From Flavonifractor sp052065355 (GTDB lineage: Bacteria > Bacillota > Clostridia > Oscillospirales > Oscillospiraceae), in the NCBI RefSeq assembly GCF_052065355.1, contig NZ_JBQHUF010000007.1, forward strand, positions 62,001-126,000: a DNA stretch of 64,000 nt, written 5' to 3'. The notes beneath the pieces are model-generated. The model had not been told where the DNA came from. It did not search any database and saw only the letters and a program-made list of their open reading frames with translations. Every line of letters begins with the position of its first letter. Positions within the stretch are counted from its first letter, which is position 1. This document shows positions 1-8,775 of the stretch, in pieces. A program made the position numbers and the translations under genes.

Positions 1-23
1 TGCTGATAACAACGGAGGGAGGG

Positions 24-1271
24 ATGCCCTTGAAACTGCAGATCAAGCGGATGCGGTGCGGCGACTGCGCGGTGCTGGAGGGGCGCCGGGCACGGCTTAT
101 TGTGGACTGCGGCAGTGACAATCAGGCCGCCGACGGCAGTCTCACCGCCCGGGATTTTGCCTACGCCGCCATTGCCGCCCAGGTCAATGACCTGATGCCC
201 ACCCACATCCTCATTTCCCACCTCCATACTGATCACTACCGGGGCTTTCTCAACCTGGGCAAGGACGCTCCGCCCCTGTTCCGCGCTGCCCCACCGGTGG
301 ATACCGCCTTCCTGCCCTGGATCATCCTGGGGGGACGGGCGGTGCTGGCCGCCCCCTTTGCCCGGCTGTATCTGGCCGCGCCGCCCCGCACCCTGGCCCA
401 CGAACTGGCTCGGGGGCTGCTGGACCTGCTGCCCATTCTGGAGCGGGAGGCGGCGCACCGGCAGATGCTCCAGGCGGGAGACGTGGTCCCCCTGGAGGGC
501 GGCAAGCTGGAGGTCCTGTGGCCCCAGGTGGAACCCGCTTTGAAAATGCTGCCGGTATGCGGGAAAAAATGCTTCCTGGAGGCCGACGGGCCTTTGGAAG
601 GGGCCTTCTCCGCTCTGGGCAGTGAGGTCAGCGGGAGGCTGCTGGAGGACGGGCCCCGACTGACCAGTGCCCTGGAGCGCTATCTGCTCCTCCTTCACGA
701 CGGACCTCTGGCCGAGGGAGCCCGGCGGAATGCCCTGGCTGAGCTGGAGCAGGCCCGGACCCAGGCCGACCGGCTGCGCCGGGATCTGTGGGGAGACGAG
801 GCGGACGGCCTGCGGCCCCCTTATCCCCCGCACCTTCAGGCTCTGGCCGACTTCGCCCGGCAGCAGTACCACGTGCTGATAAACGGGCTCAACGCCTGCG
901 GCATCATTTTTCAGTGGAAGGACAAGGTGCTTTTTCCCGGGGATGCGCCCCCGGCGGTGATCTCCTTTCTGAGAGAGCAGGGCCGGTTCAGGGACCGCTA
1001 CCAGATCGTCAAGCTGCCCCACCACGGTACCGGGCGCTACTTCTCCCCTGCCCTGCCTCAGGCAGAGCAGTACATCATCTCCAACGGCGGCTACCGCCGC
1101 CGGGCGGTGGGCAAAGAAGTTCTGGACGGCTTCTCCCCCACCGGCTGCGGCTTTTTGTGTACCGACGCCCACACCGCTCCGGCGGAGTTCTGCCGGTATT
1201 ATCAGGCGGAGGGACACTGTCACCCCGCCTGTATCCCCATCACGGAGCGGCAGCAGGTGATCCCGTTATAA
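24..1271 (+). CDS. MBL-fold metallohydrolase, ComEC/Rec2-like
   Basis: A 415-residue protein with a metallo-beta-lactamase fold. The HxHxDH metal-binding motif is visible as HLHTDHYRGF near residue 66. A later 'FPGDAP' aspartate and 'KLPHHGTG' histidine pair near residue 330 match the order of metal ligands in ComEC-type and other soluble MBL hydrolases. There is no signal peptide or membrane segment, so it is probably a cytoplasmic hydrolase; the substrate is unknown. A middle section (about residues 110-280) rich in Leu, Glu and Arg is not part of the core fold. The start follows a strong GGAGGGAGGG ribosome site. The gene ends at a shared terminator facing the nucleoside transporter genes. 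Confidence 0.8.
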   Translation: MPLKLQIKRMRCGDCAVLEGRRARLIVDCGSDNQAADGSLTARDFAYAAIAAQVNDLMPTHILISHLHTDHYRGFLNLGKDAPPLFRAAPPVDTAFLPWIILGGRAVLAAPFARLYLAAPPRTLAHELARGLLDLLPILEREAAHRQMLQAGDVVPLEGGKLEVLWPQVEPALKMLPVCGKKCFLEADGPLEGAFSALGSEVSGRLLEDGPRLTSALERYLLLLHDGPLAEGARRNALAELEQARTQADRLRRDLWGDEADGLRPPYPPHLQALADFARQQYHVLINGLNACGIIFQWKDKVLFPGDAPPAVISFLREQGRFRDRYQIVKLPHHGTGRYFSPALPQAEQYIISNGGYRRRAVGKEVLDGFSPTGCGFLCTDAHTAPAEFCRYYQAEGHCHPACIPITERQQVIPL

Positions 1272-1275
1272 TAAA

Positions 1276-1318
1276 AAACTCCGGCGGACGGCAAATGCCG
1301 TCCGCCGGAGTTTTTTTC
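1276..1318. terminator. bidirectional intrinsic terminator
   Basis: A 17-bp perfect stem (1276-1292 with 1297-1313, loop AAAT) has a T run on the right and an A run on the left, so it can stop transcription from both sides. It separates the MBL gene from the convergent permease gene. Confidence 0.9.
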
Positions 1319-1320
1319 TC

Positions 1321-2304
1321 TTACCGCTCTTCTCTGAAGTACGCCAGGCCCAAGCTGGCAGGAGGCTGCTTCTCCCGGTTGTTGCGCATGGAGGTCAGGA
1401 TCAGCACGATAACGGTGACCACATAGGGCAGGATCTTGTAGAGCTGAGTGGGGAAGAACGGGAGCACCAGGCGGAGGTAGAGGATCATCAGGCCGCCAAA
1501 GAGCACCGAACCCCACAGGGCGCGGTAGGGACTCCACAGGCAGAAGATGACCAGCGCCACAGCCAGCCAGCCCTCGCCGGACAGGCCCTCGTGGTTCCAC
1601 ACACAGCCGGCGGTGGTCATGATGTACACCATGCCGCCGATGGCGGAGATACCGCCGCCGATCACAGTGGACAGATACTTATACCGGCCCACGTTGATGC
1701 CGGCGGCGTCTGCGGTGGCGGGAGACTCGCCCACCGCCCGCAGGTAGAGGCCGGAGCGGGTGCGGTTGAGGTAGAGGCCCATAAGCACGGCCATCACCAC
1801 ACCCAGGTAGACAAAGATATTGTAATCAAAGATCAGTCCGCCCACCACCGGGATGTCCCGGAGCGCCTGAGGGAAGGGAGAGTTCTGGAAATAGCCCTTC
1901 AGCTCGTTGCTGACGGCCACGAAGCCGCCTTCCTTCACCCGCATCAGCTCGCCGATATACTGGCCCACGCCGGTACCGAAGATGGCCAGGGCCAGGCCGG
2001 TAACGTTCTGGTTGGCCCGGAGGGTGATGGTGAGGAAGGCGTAGATCAGGGCGCCCAGAGCGCCGGCGGCAAAGGAGGCCAGGATGGCCAGCACCACCGC
2101 CAGAGGGCCGGACACCGCCGCTCCGGCGGCCTTCTCATAGTAGAAGGCCGCGCCCAGGCCGATGGCGCCTCCCATGAACATCATGCCTTCCACGCCCAGG
2201 TTCAGGTTGCCCGACTTCTCGGACAGGATCTCGCCGGCGGTGCCGAAGAGCAGGGGCGCGCCGGTAACGACGGCCGCGGTAATCAGTGCGATCAGCCAGC
2301 TCAT
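1321..2304 (-). CDS. nucleoside ABC transporter permease, second subunit
   Basis: A hydrophobic 327-residue protein of the branched-chain amino acid/ribose type permease family, closest in pattern to the NupQ/YufQ half of nucleoside importers. The segment SGNLNLGVEGMMFMGG near residue 30 is the conserved N-terminal block of this family. It is the last gene of the cluster lipoproteins-ATPase-permease-permease. Its ATG overlaps the stop of the previous permease (ATGA), indicating translational coupling. With the neighbouring BMP lipoproteins and xpt, import of purine nucleosides is the likely role. The exact substrate is inferred. Confidence 0.88.
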   Translation of the reverse strand: MSWLIALITAAVVTGAPLLFGTAGEILSEKSGNLNLGVEGMMFMGGAIGLGAAFYYEKAAGAAVSGPLAVVLAILASFAAGALGALIYAFLTITLRANQNVTGLALAIFGTGVGQYIGELMRVKEGGFVAVSNELKGYFQNSPFPQALRDIPVVGGLIFDYNIFVYLGVVMAVLMGLYLNRTRSGLYLRAVGESPATADAAGINVGRYKYLSTVIGGGISAIGGMVYIMTTAGCVWNHEGLSGEGWLAVALVIFCLWSPYRALWGSVLFGGLMILYLRLVLPFFPTQLYKILPYVVTVIVLILTSMRNNREKQPPASLGLAYFREER

Positions 2305-3413
2305 GCCCCTACCTCCTTTTTGTTCTCCTGCTTCTTGCCGCTGCCGGCAAAGATCAGGCGGTAATTGATGAAGAATTCACAGCCCAGCATGAAGAAGAGC
2401 AGCACGCCGGTGATGATGTCGGAAATGGAAGCGGGCACCTGCATCTCAGTCTGGAGGCTGTCGGCGCCCTTCTCCAGGATGGCCAGGATGGCGGAGATAC
2501 CCACCATGGCGAAGGGATTGAGTTGGGCCAGCCAGGCCACGGTGATGGCGGTAAAGCCCACGCCGGCGGCCACTCCGTCATACAGGGTGTTGTTGGCGCC
2601 GGAGGCCAGCATGAAGCCCACCACGCCGGAGATGGCGCCGGAGATGAACATGGTGCGCATGATGATGAAGGGCACGTTCATACCGGCGTACCGGGCGGTG
2701 TTCTCGCTCTCGCCCACCACGGCGATCTCATAACCCTGCTTGGTGTACTTCATGTACCAGAACATGAGGAACACCAGAATCAGCACGATGATCCAGCCGC
2801 AGTACACGCCGCCCACCTTAGGCAGGCAGGCGTTGGAGTCGAACTGAGCAATCTGCTGGCTGCCTCGGGGCATCTTCTCCCAGGGGCCGCCCTGAAGGTA
2901 TTTGACGAAGCCGATGATGATGTAGTTCATCATCAGAGTGAACAGGGTCTCGTTGGTGCCCCACTTGGCCTTGAAGAAGGCGGGGATCAGCGCCCAGATG
3001 CCGCCGCCAATAGCGCCGGCCACAAACATGACCAGCAGCAAAGGCACCTTGGGCAGGGACTCGGCACAGTGGAGGGCAAAGAAGGTGGCACACATGGCGC
3101 CGGCTGTGATCTGACCCTCAGCGCCGATGTTCCAGAAGCGCATCTTAAAGCAGGGGGCGATGGCCAGGGCGGTGCCCAGCAGGGGAATGAAGTTCTTCAC
3201 CGTCTGCCGGAAGGCGCTGGTCTTGCCCAGAGAGCCCACGATGATGGTCTTGTATCCGGCGATGGGGTTGCTGCCCGAAATGGCGATCACCAGACCGCCC
3301 ACCACCAGAGCCAGCAGGATGGCGACGATGCGGATGATCCACTGGGTGGCGGGATTCATCTGCTCCCGCTTGGCCAGCCGGATCAGGGGCGTCTTATGTT
3401 CGGATGTATGCAT
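2301..3413 (-). CDS. nucleoside ABC transporter permease, first subunit
   Basis: A 370-residue membrane permease (NupP/YufP-like) with about eight or more hydrophobic segments and the family block 'NIGAEGQITAGAMCA' near residue 100. The ATG at 3413 is chosen because it follows GGAAAGGAGG and overlaps the ATPase stop by one base; a longer in-frame start would lie deep inside the ATPase gene. It pairs with the permease encoded at 1321-2304 to form the transmembrane channel. Confidence 0.88.
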   Translation of the reverse strand: MHTSEHKTPLIRLAKREQMNPATQWIIRIVAILLALVVGGLVIAISGSNPIAGYKTIIVGSLGKTSAFRQTVKNFIPLLGTALAIAPCFKMRFWNIGAEGQITAGAMCATFFALHCAESLPKVPLLLVMFVAGAIGGGIWALIPAFFKAKWGTNETLFTLMMNYIIIGFVKYLQGGPWEKMPRGSQQIAQFDSNACLPKVGGVYCGWIIVLILVFLMFWYMKYTKQGYEIAVVGESENTARYAGMNVPFIIMRTMFISGAISGVVGFMLASGANNTLYDGVAAGVGFTAITVAWLAQLNPFAMVGISAILAILEKGADSLQTEMQVPASISDIITGVLLFFMLGCEFFINYRLIFAGSGKKQENKKEVGA

Positions 3414-4996
3414 CACGCCTCCTCCTTTCCGCCGCCTACATGGGTCATGTAGAGGCCCACTTCTTCCTTGGTGGCCGTCCGGCCGTCCACGATGCCGGAC
3501 ACCTTGCCGCCGCACAGCACCAGGATGCGGTCGCACAGCTCCAGCAGCACGTCCAGGTCCTCGCCCACCAGCACCACGGCCACACCCTTCATCTTCTGCT
3601 CATTGAGCAGGTGGTAAATGGTGTAGGAGGAGTTAATGTCCAGGCCGCGGACGGGGTAAGCGGTCATCAGCACGGTGGGGTTGGAGTCGATCTCCCGTCC
3701 CACCAGCACCTTCTGCACGTTGCCGCCGGACAGACGGCGCACCGGGGTACTTACCCCGGGGGTGACGATCTCCAGCTCCTGAATCAGGCGCTGGGCCAGG
3801 GCCTTGGGGGGCTTGCGGTCCACCATGGGGCCCTTGTGATCTTTATAGGTCTTGAGCATCATGTTGTCCACCATGCCCATGCTGCCCACCAGGCCCATGC
3901 CCAGCCGGTCCTCAGGCACGAAGGACAGATTGACGCCGATCTTTTGAATCTGGCTGGGGGTCTTGCCCAGCAGCTCCTCCCCGTTGCGGTCCACCGGCAC
4001 GTGGTAGCCGGCGATCTCACTGTTGGGATGGGGGGGATAGTAGAGCACGCTGCCCGCCTCCGCCTTCTGGAGCCCGGCAATGGCCTCCAGCAGCTCCTTC
4101 TGGCCGGAGCCGGCGATACCGGCGATACCCAGGATCTCTCCGCCGAAGGCCTGGAAGCCCACATCGTCCAAGGTCTTGACGCCCTCCAGGCTGCGGCAGG
4201 TCAGGCCCTTGACCTCCAGCCGCAGGTCCCGGTACTTGGCCTCGGGCCGGTCGATGTTCAGGCTCACCGCACGGCCCACCATCATCTCGGTAAGGGCCTG
4301 GGGATTGGTCTCAGCGGTGTTGACGGTGCCGATGTACTTGCCCTTGCGGAGCACTGCCACCTTGTCGGAGATGGCCATCACCTCGTGGAGCTTGTGGGTA
4401 ATGATGACGATGGCCTTGCCGTCGGCCTTCATGTTCCGCAGCACGGCAAACAGCTTGTCGGTCTCCTGAGGGGTAAGCACGGCGGTGGGCTCGTCCAGGA
4501 TCAGGATGTCGGCGCCCCGGTAGAGCACCTTGACGATCTCCACCGTCTGCTTCTCCGACACCGACATGTCGTAGATCTTCTTGTCGGGGTCAATATCGAA
4601 GCCATAGCGCTCGCTGATCTCCCGCACCTTGGCGGCAACCGCCTTCTTGTCAAACTTGCCCTTTCCGTCCAGGCCCAGCACGATGTTCTCCGCCGCGGTG
4701 AACACGTCCACCAGCTTGAAGTGCTGGTGGATCATGCCGATGCCCAGGTCAAAGGCGTCCTTGGGGGAGCGGATGGTCACCTTCCGTCCGCCCACAAAGA
4801 TCTCTCCGTCATCGGGAAAATAGATGCCGGAGATCATGTTCATCAGGGTGGTCTTGCCGCTGCCGTTCTCTCCCAGCAGGGAGAGGATCTGGCCCCGTTC
4901 CACCTCCAGGTTGATGCCGTCGTTGGCCACCACGGGCCCGAATCGCTTGGTGATGCCCTGGAGCCGAATGGCGCTTACCTGTTCCAAGCCACTCAT
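3413..4996 (-). CDS. nucleoside ABC transporter ATP-binding protein (two ABC domains)
   Basis: A 527-residue ATPase with two fused ABC domains, as in NupO/YufO and RbsA. Domain 1 has Walker A GENGSGKTT (near residue 38) and Walker B ILILDEPTAVL; its signature reads SVSEKQ, the usual degenerate form. Domain 2 has GIAGSGQKE, signature LSGGNVQ and a Walker B reading VLMTAYPVRGLD, in which the usual Asp-Glu pair is absent, typical of the weak site in this family. The ATG at 4996 has a close AAAGG; a GTG at 5032 would add 12 residues with no clear ribosome site. It energises the two downstream permeases. Confidence 0.88.
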   Translation of the reverse strand: MSGLEQVSAIRLQGITKRFGPVVANDGINLEVERGQILSLLGENGSGKTTLMNMISGIYFPDDGEIFVGGRKVTIRSPKDAFDLGIGMIHQHFKLVDVFTAAENIVLGLDGKGKFDKKAVAAKVREISERYGFDIDPDKKIYDMSVSEKQTVEIVKVLYRGADILILDEPTAVLTPQETDKLFAVLRNMKADGKAIVIITHKLHEVMAISDKVAVLRKGKYIGTVNTAETNPQALTEMMVGRAVSLNIDRPEAKYRDLRLEVKGLTCRSLEGVKTLDDVGFQAFGGEILGIAGIAGSGQKELLEAIAGLQKAEAGSVLYYPPHPNSEIAGYHVPVDRNGEELLGKTPSQIQKIGVNLSFVPEDRLGMGLVGSMGMVDNMMLKTYKDHKGPMVDRKPPKALAQRLIQELEIVTPGVSTPVRRLSGGNVQKVLVGREIDSNPTVLMTAYPVRGLDINSSYTIYHLLNEQKMKGVAVVLVGEDLDVLLELCDRILVLCGGKVSGIVDGRTATKEEVGLYMTHVGGGKEEA

Positions 4997-5166
4997 CCTT
5001 TCTCTCTCGCGCGCCTGGCGCGCCGAATGCACACGCTCTCTGAAAAAATTATAGCAAACTTTCTCTGCCGCGTAAATCGCGCCCCGGAAAAAACATGGAA
5101 AAAAACCGCGCAGCTGCGGGCCCTCCCCCCTTTCCCGGGAAAAACGGGGCGGGGCCCGCCCAAGGC

Positions 5167-5196
5167 AAGATGCCCGTCCGGACGGACGGGCATCTT
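5167..5196. other. GC-rich stem-loop between lipoprotein and ATPase genes
   Basis: A 13-bp perfect stem (5167-5179 with 5184-5196, loop GGAC) lies just after the stop of the second lipoprotein gene. On the leftward strand it is followed by only two T's, so it is at most a leaky terminator. It more likely protects the 3' end of the lipoprotein message, which would give more binding protein than ATPase, a common arrangement in ABC operons. The rest of 4997-5214 shows no gene. Confidence 0.6.
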
Positions 5197-5214
5197 TTAC
5201 TCAGGCAGACGGGA

Positions 5215-6441
5215 TTACTCCACGGTGATCTCGTCGATGACCCAGCAGAACTGAGGAGCGGACAGGCCGCCGCTGGCCACGTCGGACTCCAGATAGGTCT
5301 CACCCTCGGCCAGGCTCCACTCGCTGCCGTCGAAGGTGTTCTTGCCAGACAGGGGGCCGGTAAAGACGGCCATGCCGCCGGCCAGATCGGCCACGGCCTT
5401 GTCAATGGCCCCCTGAGTGCCGGGAGCGGCAATAGCCTCGTTCAGGGTGGTCATGGTGGCGGCGCCGGAGCCGATGTCGCCGGACCAGTCCTGAGCGATC
5501 TCCTCGCCGTTGGCGATGGCGGCAATGGCGTACTCCATGTAGATGGACCAGTCAACGCGGGTGGAGATCAGAGCAGCCTCGGGAGCCACGGAGGTGACGT
5601 CGGCGGTGTAGCCCACGTAGTAAGCGCCGTTGGACTGAGCGGTGGTGGTGGCGGCGGAGCCGTCGGTGTAGTTGGTGATGACCATGCAGCCCTCATCGCA
5701 CAGAGCCTGGGCGGCGTTGGCCTCCTCGGTCAGGTTGCCCCAGGAGTTGATGAACTTGGTCTTGACCTGCACGGAGGGGCAAACGCTCTTGGCGCCCAGG
5801 TACAGGGAGGTCAGCATGGACAGGGGTTCGGGATAGGGGAAGGAGCCCACATAGCCCAGGAAGGCGTTATCCTCGGTGATGGTGCCCTCCTCAATGAGCT
5901 GGTTGAGCTTCATGCCGGCCACCACGCCGTCCACGTAGCTGCCCTGATGCAGCTTGGCAAAGGCGTTGTGGGTGTTGTCCAGATCGTCCACGGCGGACTG
6001 CTGGTTGGTGCAGGAGACGAACTGCACCTCGGGATAGTCGGGAGCCACCTTCAGCATGAAGTCCTCAAAACCGTAGGAGTTGTTGATGACCAGCTGGCAG
6101 CCGGCGTCGGCCAGCTCGATGTTGGCGTCCTCACAGGTGGAGTCTTCGGCAATGTTGTACTTGATGACCCAGTCCACGTTGATGCCCTGCTCGGCCAGCT
6201 TCTCGCTGGCCAGCTCGGTGGAGCGGATGAAGTTGTAGGTATAGCCCTGGTCGTTCTCGTCGCCGTTGCAGATCAGGCCGACCTTCACGGTGGTGCCCTC
6301 GGGGGCGCCGCTCTCGGTCTGGGCGGGGGTGCTCTCTCCGCCGGCGGCGGGGGTCTCGGTGGTGTCTCCACCATTGCCGCAGGCGGCCAGGCTCAGGGTC
6401 ATGGCGCCCGCCAGCAGCAGGCTCAGCAGCTTCTTGTTCAT
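5215..6441 (-). CDS. BMP/PnrA-family nucleoside-binding lipoprotein (copy 2)
   Basis: A 408-residue lipoprotein. Residues 1-21 form a type II signal peptide with lipobox LAAC (Cys21), followed by a low-complexity Gly/Thr/Glu linker. The mature domain belongs to the basic membrane protein/PnrA family, which binds purine nucleosides outside the membrane. It is a tandem paralogue of the upstream lipoprotein: both share, for example, DENDQGYTYNFIR, NIGEDSTCEDANIELA-like blocks and CTNQQSAVDDLDN. The start follows a GAGGAG-type ribosome site. The two copies probably serve the one ABC transporter encoded downstream. Confidence 0.9.
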   Translation of the reverse strand: MNKKLLSLLLAGAMTLSLAACGNGGDTTETPAAGGESTPAQTESGAPEGTTVKVGLICNGDENDQGYTYNFIRSTELASEKLAEQGINVDWVIKYNIAEDSTCEDANIELADAGCQLVINNSYGFEDFMLKVAPDYPEVQFVSCTNQQSAVDDLDNTHNAFAKLHQGSYVDGVVAGMKLNQLIEEGTITEDNAFLGYVGSFPYPEPLSMLTSLYLGAKSVCPSVQVKTKFINSWGNLTEEANAAQALCDEGCMVITNYTDGSAATTTAQSNGAYYVGYTADVTSVAPEAALISTRVDWSIYMEYAIAAIANGEEIAQDWSGDIGSGAATMTTLNEAIAAPGTQGAIDKAVADLAGGMAVFTGPLSGKNTFDGSEWSLAEGETYLESDVASGGLSAPQFCWVIDEITVE

Positions 6442-6485
6442 TGGAATCTCCTCTTTCTTGTTTTCTTCTCTCTATGGGCAGGGAT

Positions 6486-6514
6486 CGGGAGGAGAGCCGG
6501 TGGCCCTCCTCCCG
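6486..6514. other. stem-loop between the two lipoprotein genes
   Basis: An 8-bp arm pair CGGGAGGA (6486-6493) / TCCTCCCG (6507-6514), with an inner GCC/GGC pair, sits in the short gap after the first lipoprotein gene. There is no T run on the leftward strand, so it looks like an mRNA stabiliser or processing hairpin rather than a terminator. Confidence 0.45.
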
Positions 6515-6526
6515 GTATGCATGTGA

Positions 6527-7759
6527 TTATTCCTCAGTGATGCCGTCGATGATCCAGGTGAACTGAGGTGCGGACAGGCCGCCGTCCTGGCTCAGGTCGG
6601 ACTCGGCAAAGTACTCGCCCTCGCCGATGCTCCAGGTCAGGCTGGTATCCCAGTGGTCGTGGCCGGACAGGGGGCCGGCAAAGACGTGCATGCCGCCGGC
6701 CAGATCGGCCTCGGCCTTCTCAATGGCCTCAGTGGTGCCGGGAGCGGCAATGGCCTCGTTCAGCTCGGTGAGCACCACGGCGCCGTCGGCCATGTTGTCG
6801 GTCCAGTCCTGATCGAAGTTCTCGCCGTTGGCCACAGCGGAGATGGCGTAGGTCATGTACACGGACCAGTCGATGCGGGTGGAGATCAGGGAGGCGTCAG
6901 GAGCCACGCCGGTCATGTCGTTGTTGTAGCCGCAGTGGAAAGCGCCGGCTTCCTGGGCGGCGGTGGCGGGAGTGGTGTTGTCGGAGTGCTGGGAAATGAG
7001 CACGCAGCCCTCGTCGCACAGAGCCTTGGCGGCGTTGGCCTCCTCGGTGGCGTCAGACCAGGAGTTGACGTACTTGACCTTCATGGTAGCGCTGGGGCAC
7101 ACGCTCTTGGCGCCCAGGTAGAAGGCGGTAAAGCCGGAGATAACCTCGGCGTAGGGGTAGGCGCCCACATAGCCGATGATGGCCTGGTCCTCAGTGATGG
7201 TGCCCTCGTCGATCATCTGCTGCAGCTTCATGCCGCCCACCACGCCGGCCAGGTAACGGCCCTCGTAGATGTTGGCAAAGGCGTTGTGGGTGTTGTCCAG
7301 GTCGTCCACGGCGGACTGCTGGTTGGTGCAGCCCACGAACTGGATCTCAGGATAGTCGGCAGCCACCTTCAGCATGTAGTCCTCAAAGCCGTAGGAGGTG
7401 TTGAAGATGATGTCGCAGCCGGCCTCGGCCAGCTCGATGTTGGCATCCTCACAGGTGGAATCCTCGCCGATGTTGTACTTGACCACCCAGTCGCCGGTCT
7501 CGATGCCCAGCTCGGCCAGCTTGGCCTTGGTGTCCTCCATGCCGCGGATGAAGTTGTAGGTATAGCCCTGATCGTTCTCGTCGCCGATGCAGATCATGCC
7601 AACCTTCACGGTCTTGGCCTCGCCGCCGGTCTCCTCGGTGCCGGCGGGAGTGGTCTCACCGGCGTTGGGGGTCTCGGTGGAGCCCTCGTTGTTGCCGCAG
7701 GCAGCCAGACCAAAAATCATGGCGCCCGCCAGGAGCATTGCAAGCAGTCTTTTCTTCAT
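6527..7759 (-). CDS. BMP/PnrA-family nucleoside-binding lipoprotein (copy 1)
   Basis: A 410-residue lipoprotein with signal peptide and lipobox LAAC (Cys21), a Thr/Gly/Glu-rich linker, then a full BMP/PnrA solute-binding domain. The ATG at 7759 is preceded by AAGGAGGA at good spacing; a longer start at 7786 has none. It is the first gene after xpt in the leftward cluster and a clear tandem duplicate of the next gene, differing mainly around the C-terminal half. Substrate by family: purine nucleosides; two divergent copies could widen specificity. Confidence 0.9.
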   Translation of the reverse strand: MKKRLLAMLLAGAMIFGLAACGNNEGSTETPNAGETTPAGTEETGGEAKTVKVGMICIGDENDQGYTYNFIRGMEDTKAKLAELGIETGDWVVKYNIGEDSTCEDANIELAEAGCDIIFNTSYGFEDYMLKVAADYPEIQFVGCTNQQSAVDDLDNTHNAFANIYEGRYLAGVVGGMKLQQMIDEGTITEDQAIIGYVGAYPYAEVISGFTAFYLGAKSVCPSATMKVKYVNSWSDATEEANAAKALCDEGCVLISQHSDNTTPATAAQEAGAFHCGYNNDMTGVAPDASLISTRIDWSVYMTYAISAVANGENFDQDWTDNMADGAVVLTELNEAIAAPGTTEAIEKAEADLAGGMHVFAGPLSGHDHWDTSLTWSIGEGEYFAESDLSQDGGLSAPQFTWIIDGITEE

Positions 7760-7829
7760 TTCAGTTCCTCCTTGTATCATAATCATGATGTTACAGTAAG
7801 GTACCTCTATTCAAAACGGCTGCCTGGGT

Positions 7830-7914
7830 AAGGGGGTCTCCCCCCTTGCTCACAGACGGGCGCCATTGGGCGCATTGCCTTGATCATCCGCTCATCACGG
7901 AGCATTGCGCTCCG
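7830..7914. repeat. hairpin-rich spacer between xpt and the lipoprotein operon
   Basis: Three short hairpins stand in a row: AAGGGGG/CCCCCTT (7830-7836 with 7841-7847), GCGCC/GGCGC (7860-7864 with 7869-7873) and CGGAGC/GCTCCG (7898-7903 with 7909-7914). No gene, tRNA or purine riboswitch core is visible. None has a T run on the leftward strand, so readthrough from xpt is possible. The style resembles the hairpin-rich spacer at 28034-28170. Confidence 0.5.
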
Positions 7915-7955
7915 CCTGCGGCAGCCGGTCTTGCTATGTCAACTTGGGAAGGCGC

Positions 7956-8531
7956 TCAGTCGCAGAACTCCACGCCGTTCTCCACACTCATACTCTTTAC
8001 ACGAGCCAAAGATTCCACCCGGACACCCATGTTCCGGATCATGTCGCCGCCGGGCTGGAAAGCCTTCTCCACGGCGATGCCCGCGCCCACCAGGGTGGCG
8101 CCGGCGTCCTGCACCAGCTTGATCAGACCTTGCAGGGCGCTGCCGTTGGCCAGGAAGTCGTCGATAATGAGCACCCGGTCCTCGGGACGCAGGAACTCCT
8201 TGGACACGATGATATCGTAAACCTTGCCGTGGGTGAAGGACTCCACCTTGGAGGTGTACACATCACCGGCAATGTTCTTGGTCTTGTTCTTCTTTGCAAA
8301 GATCACAGGGCAATCAAAAAACTGCGCAGCCACACACGCGATCCCGATCCCCGATGCTTCGATGGTCAAAATCTTGGTCACTCCGCAGTCGCCAAACAAG
8401 CGCAAAAATTCTTTGCCCATATCCTGAAACAGTTTAACATCCATCTGGTGGTTCAGAAAGCTGTCCACCTTCAGCACGCCGCCCTCGCGGATCTTACCGT
8501 CAGCGCGAATGCGCTCCTCCAACTGCTTCAT
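7956..8531 (-). CDS. xpt: xanthine phosphoribosyltransferase
   Basis: A 191-residue enzyme that converts xanthine and PRPP to XMP in purine salvage. The PRPP-binding motif VLIIDDFLANGSA lies near residue 122, and the N-terminal block 'ILTIEASGIGIA' is characteristic of Xpt rather than Hpt. The length fits the family. It precedes the nucleoside ABC importer genes on the same strand, so import and salvage are probably linked. I looked for a guanine riboswitch, common before xpt in Bacilli, and did not find one; the leader is only about 25 nt. Confidence 0.95.
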   Translation of the reverse strand: MKQLEERIRADGKIREGGVLKVDSFLNHQMDVKLFQDMGKEFLRLFGDCGVTKILTIEASGIGIACVAAQFFDCPVIFAKKNKTKNIAGDVYTSKVESFTHGKVYDIIVSKEFLRPEDRVLIIDDFLANGSALQGLIKLVQDAGATLVGAGIAVEKAFQPGGDMIRNMGVRVESLARVKSMSVENGVEFCD

Positions 8532-8563
8532 ACCATCTTCTCCTCACAAGAAAATTTACTTCT

Positions 8564-8593
8564 ATTGTAGCCCAATGGGGAAGGTTCCTGCAA
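8564..8593 (-). promoter_or_regulatory. xpt promoter
   Basis: On the leftward strand, TTGCAG (8588-8593) and TACAAT (8564-8569) are 18 bp apart, placing the start about 25 bases before the xpt ATG. Confidence 0.6.
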
Positions 8594-8701
8594 CGACTAT
8601 ATTCTATCAAAAACCACACGGTTCGTCACCTGTTTTTAGAAATTTTGTGGAAAGAACCGGCGACTTTTTCTCCGTGCTTCCTGATCCGTTCTCTTTTTCA
8701 T

Positions 8702-8730
8702 TTGTACTTCGCCGTGGAATTTGGTACAAT
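8702..8730 (+). promoter_or_regulatory. promoter of the SLH/GH18 gene
   Basis: TTGTAC (8702-8707), 17-bp spacer and TACAAT (8725-8730) with an upstream TG give a good sigma-A type promoter, followed by an AAAGGAGG ribosome site at about 8757. Confidence 0.65.
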
Positions 8731-8775
8731 GCAGGTGTATTACCCCTGCCTGTATATAAAGGAGGTCCTTTCTGT

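Noticed and set aside
2286..3452. Long open frame opposite the permease genes, rich in His and Gly
   Set aside because: It is the antisense shadow of high-GC permease genes; it has no ribosome site and a composition typical of such shadows. The same holds for many long antisense frames, e.g. 3404-5254, 14697-16457, 22386-24443 and 45396-48320.
8532..8600. Purine riboswitch before xpt
   Set aside because: The leader from the predicted promoter is only about 25 bases and shows none of the conserved purine-aptamer core.
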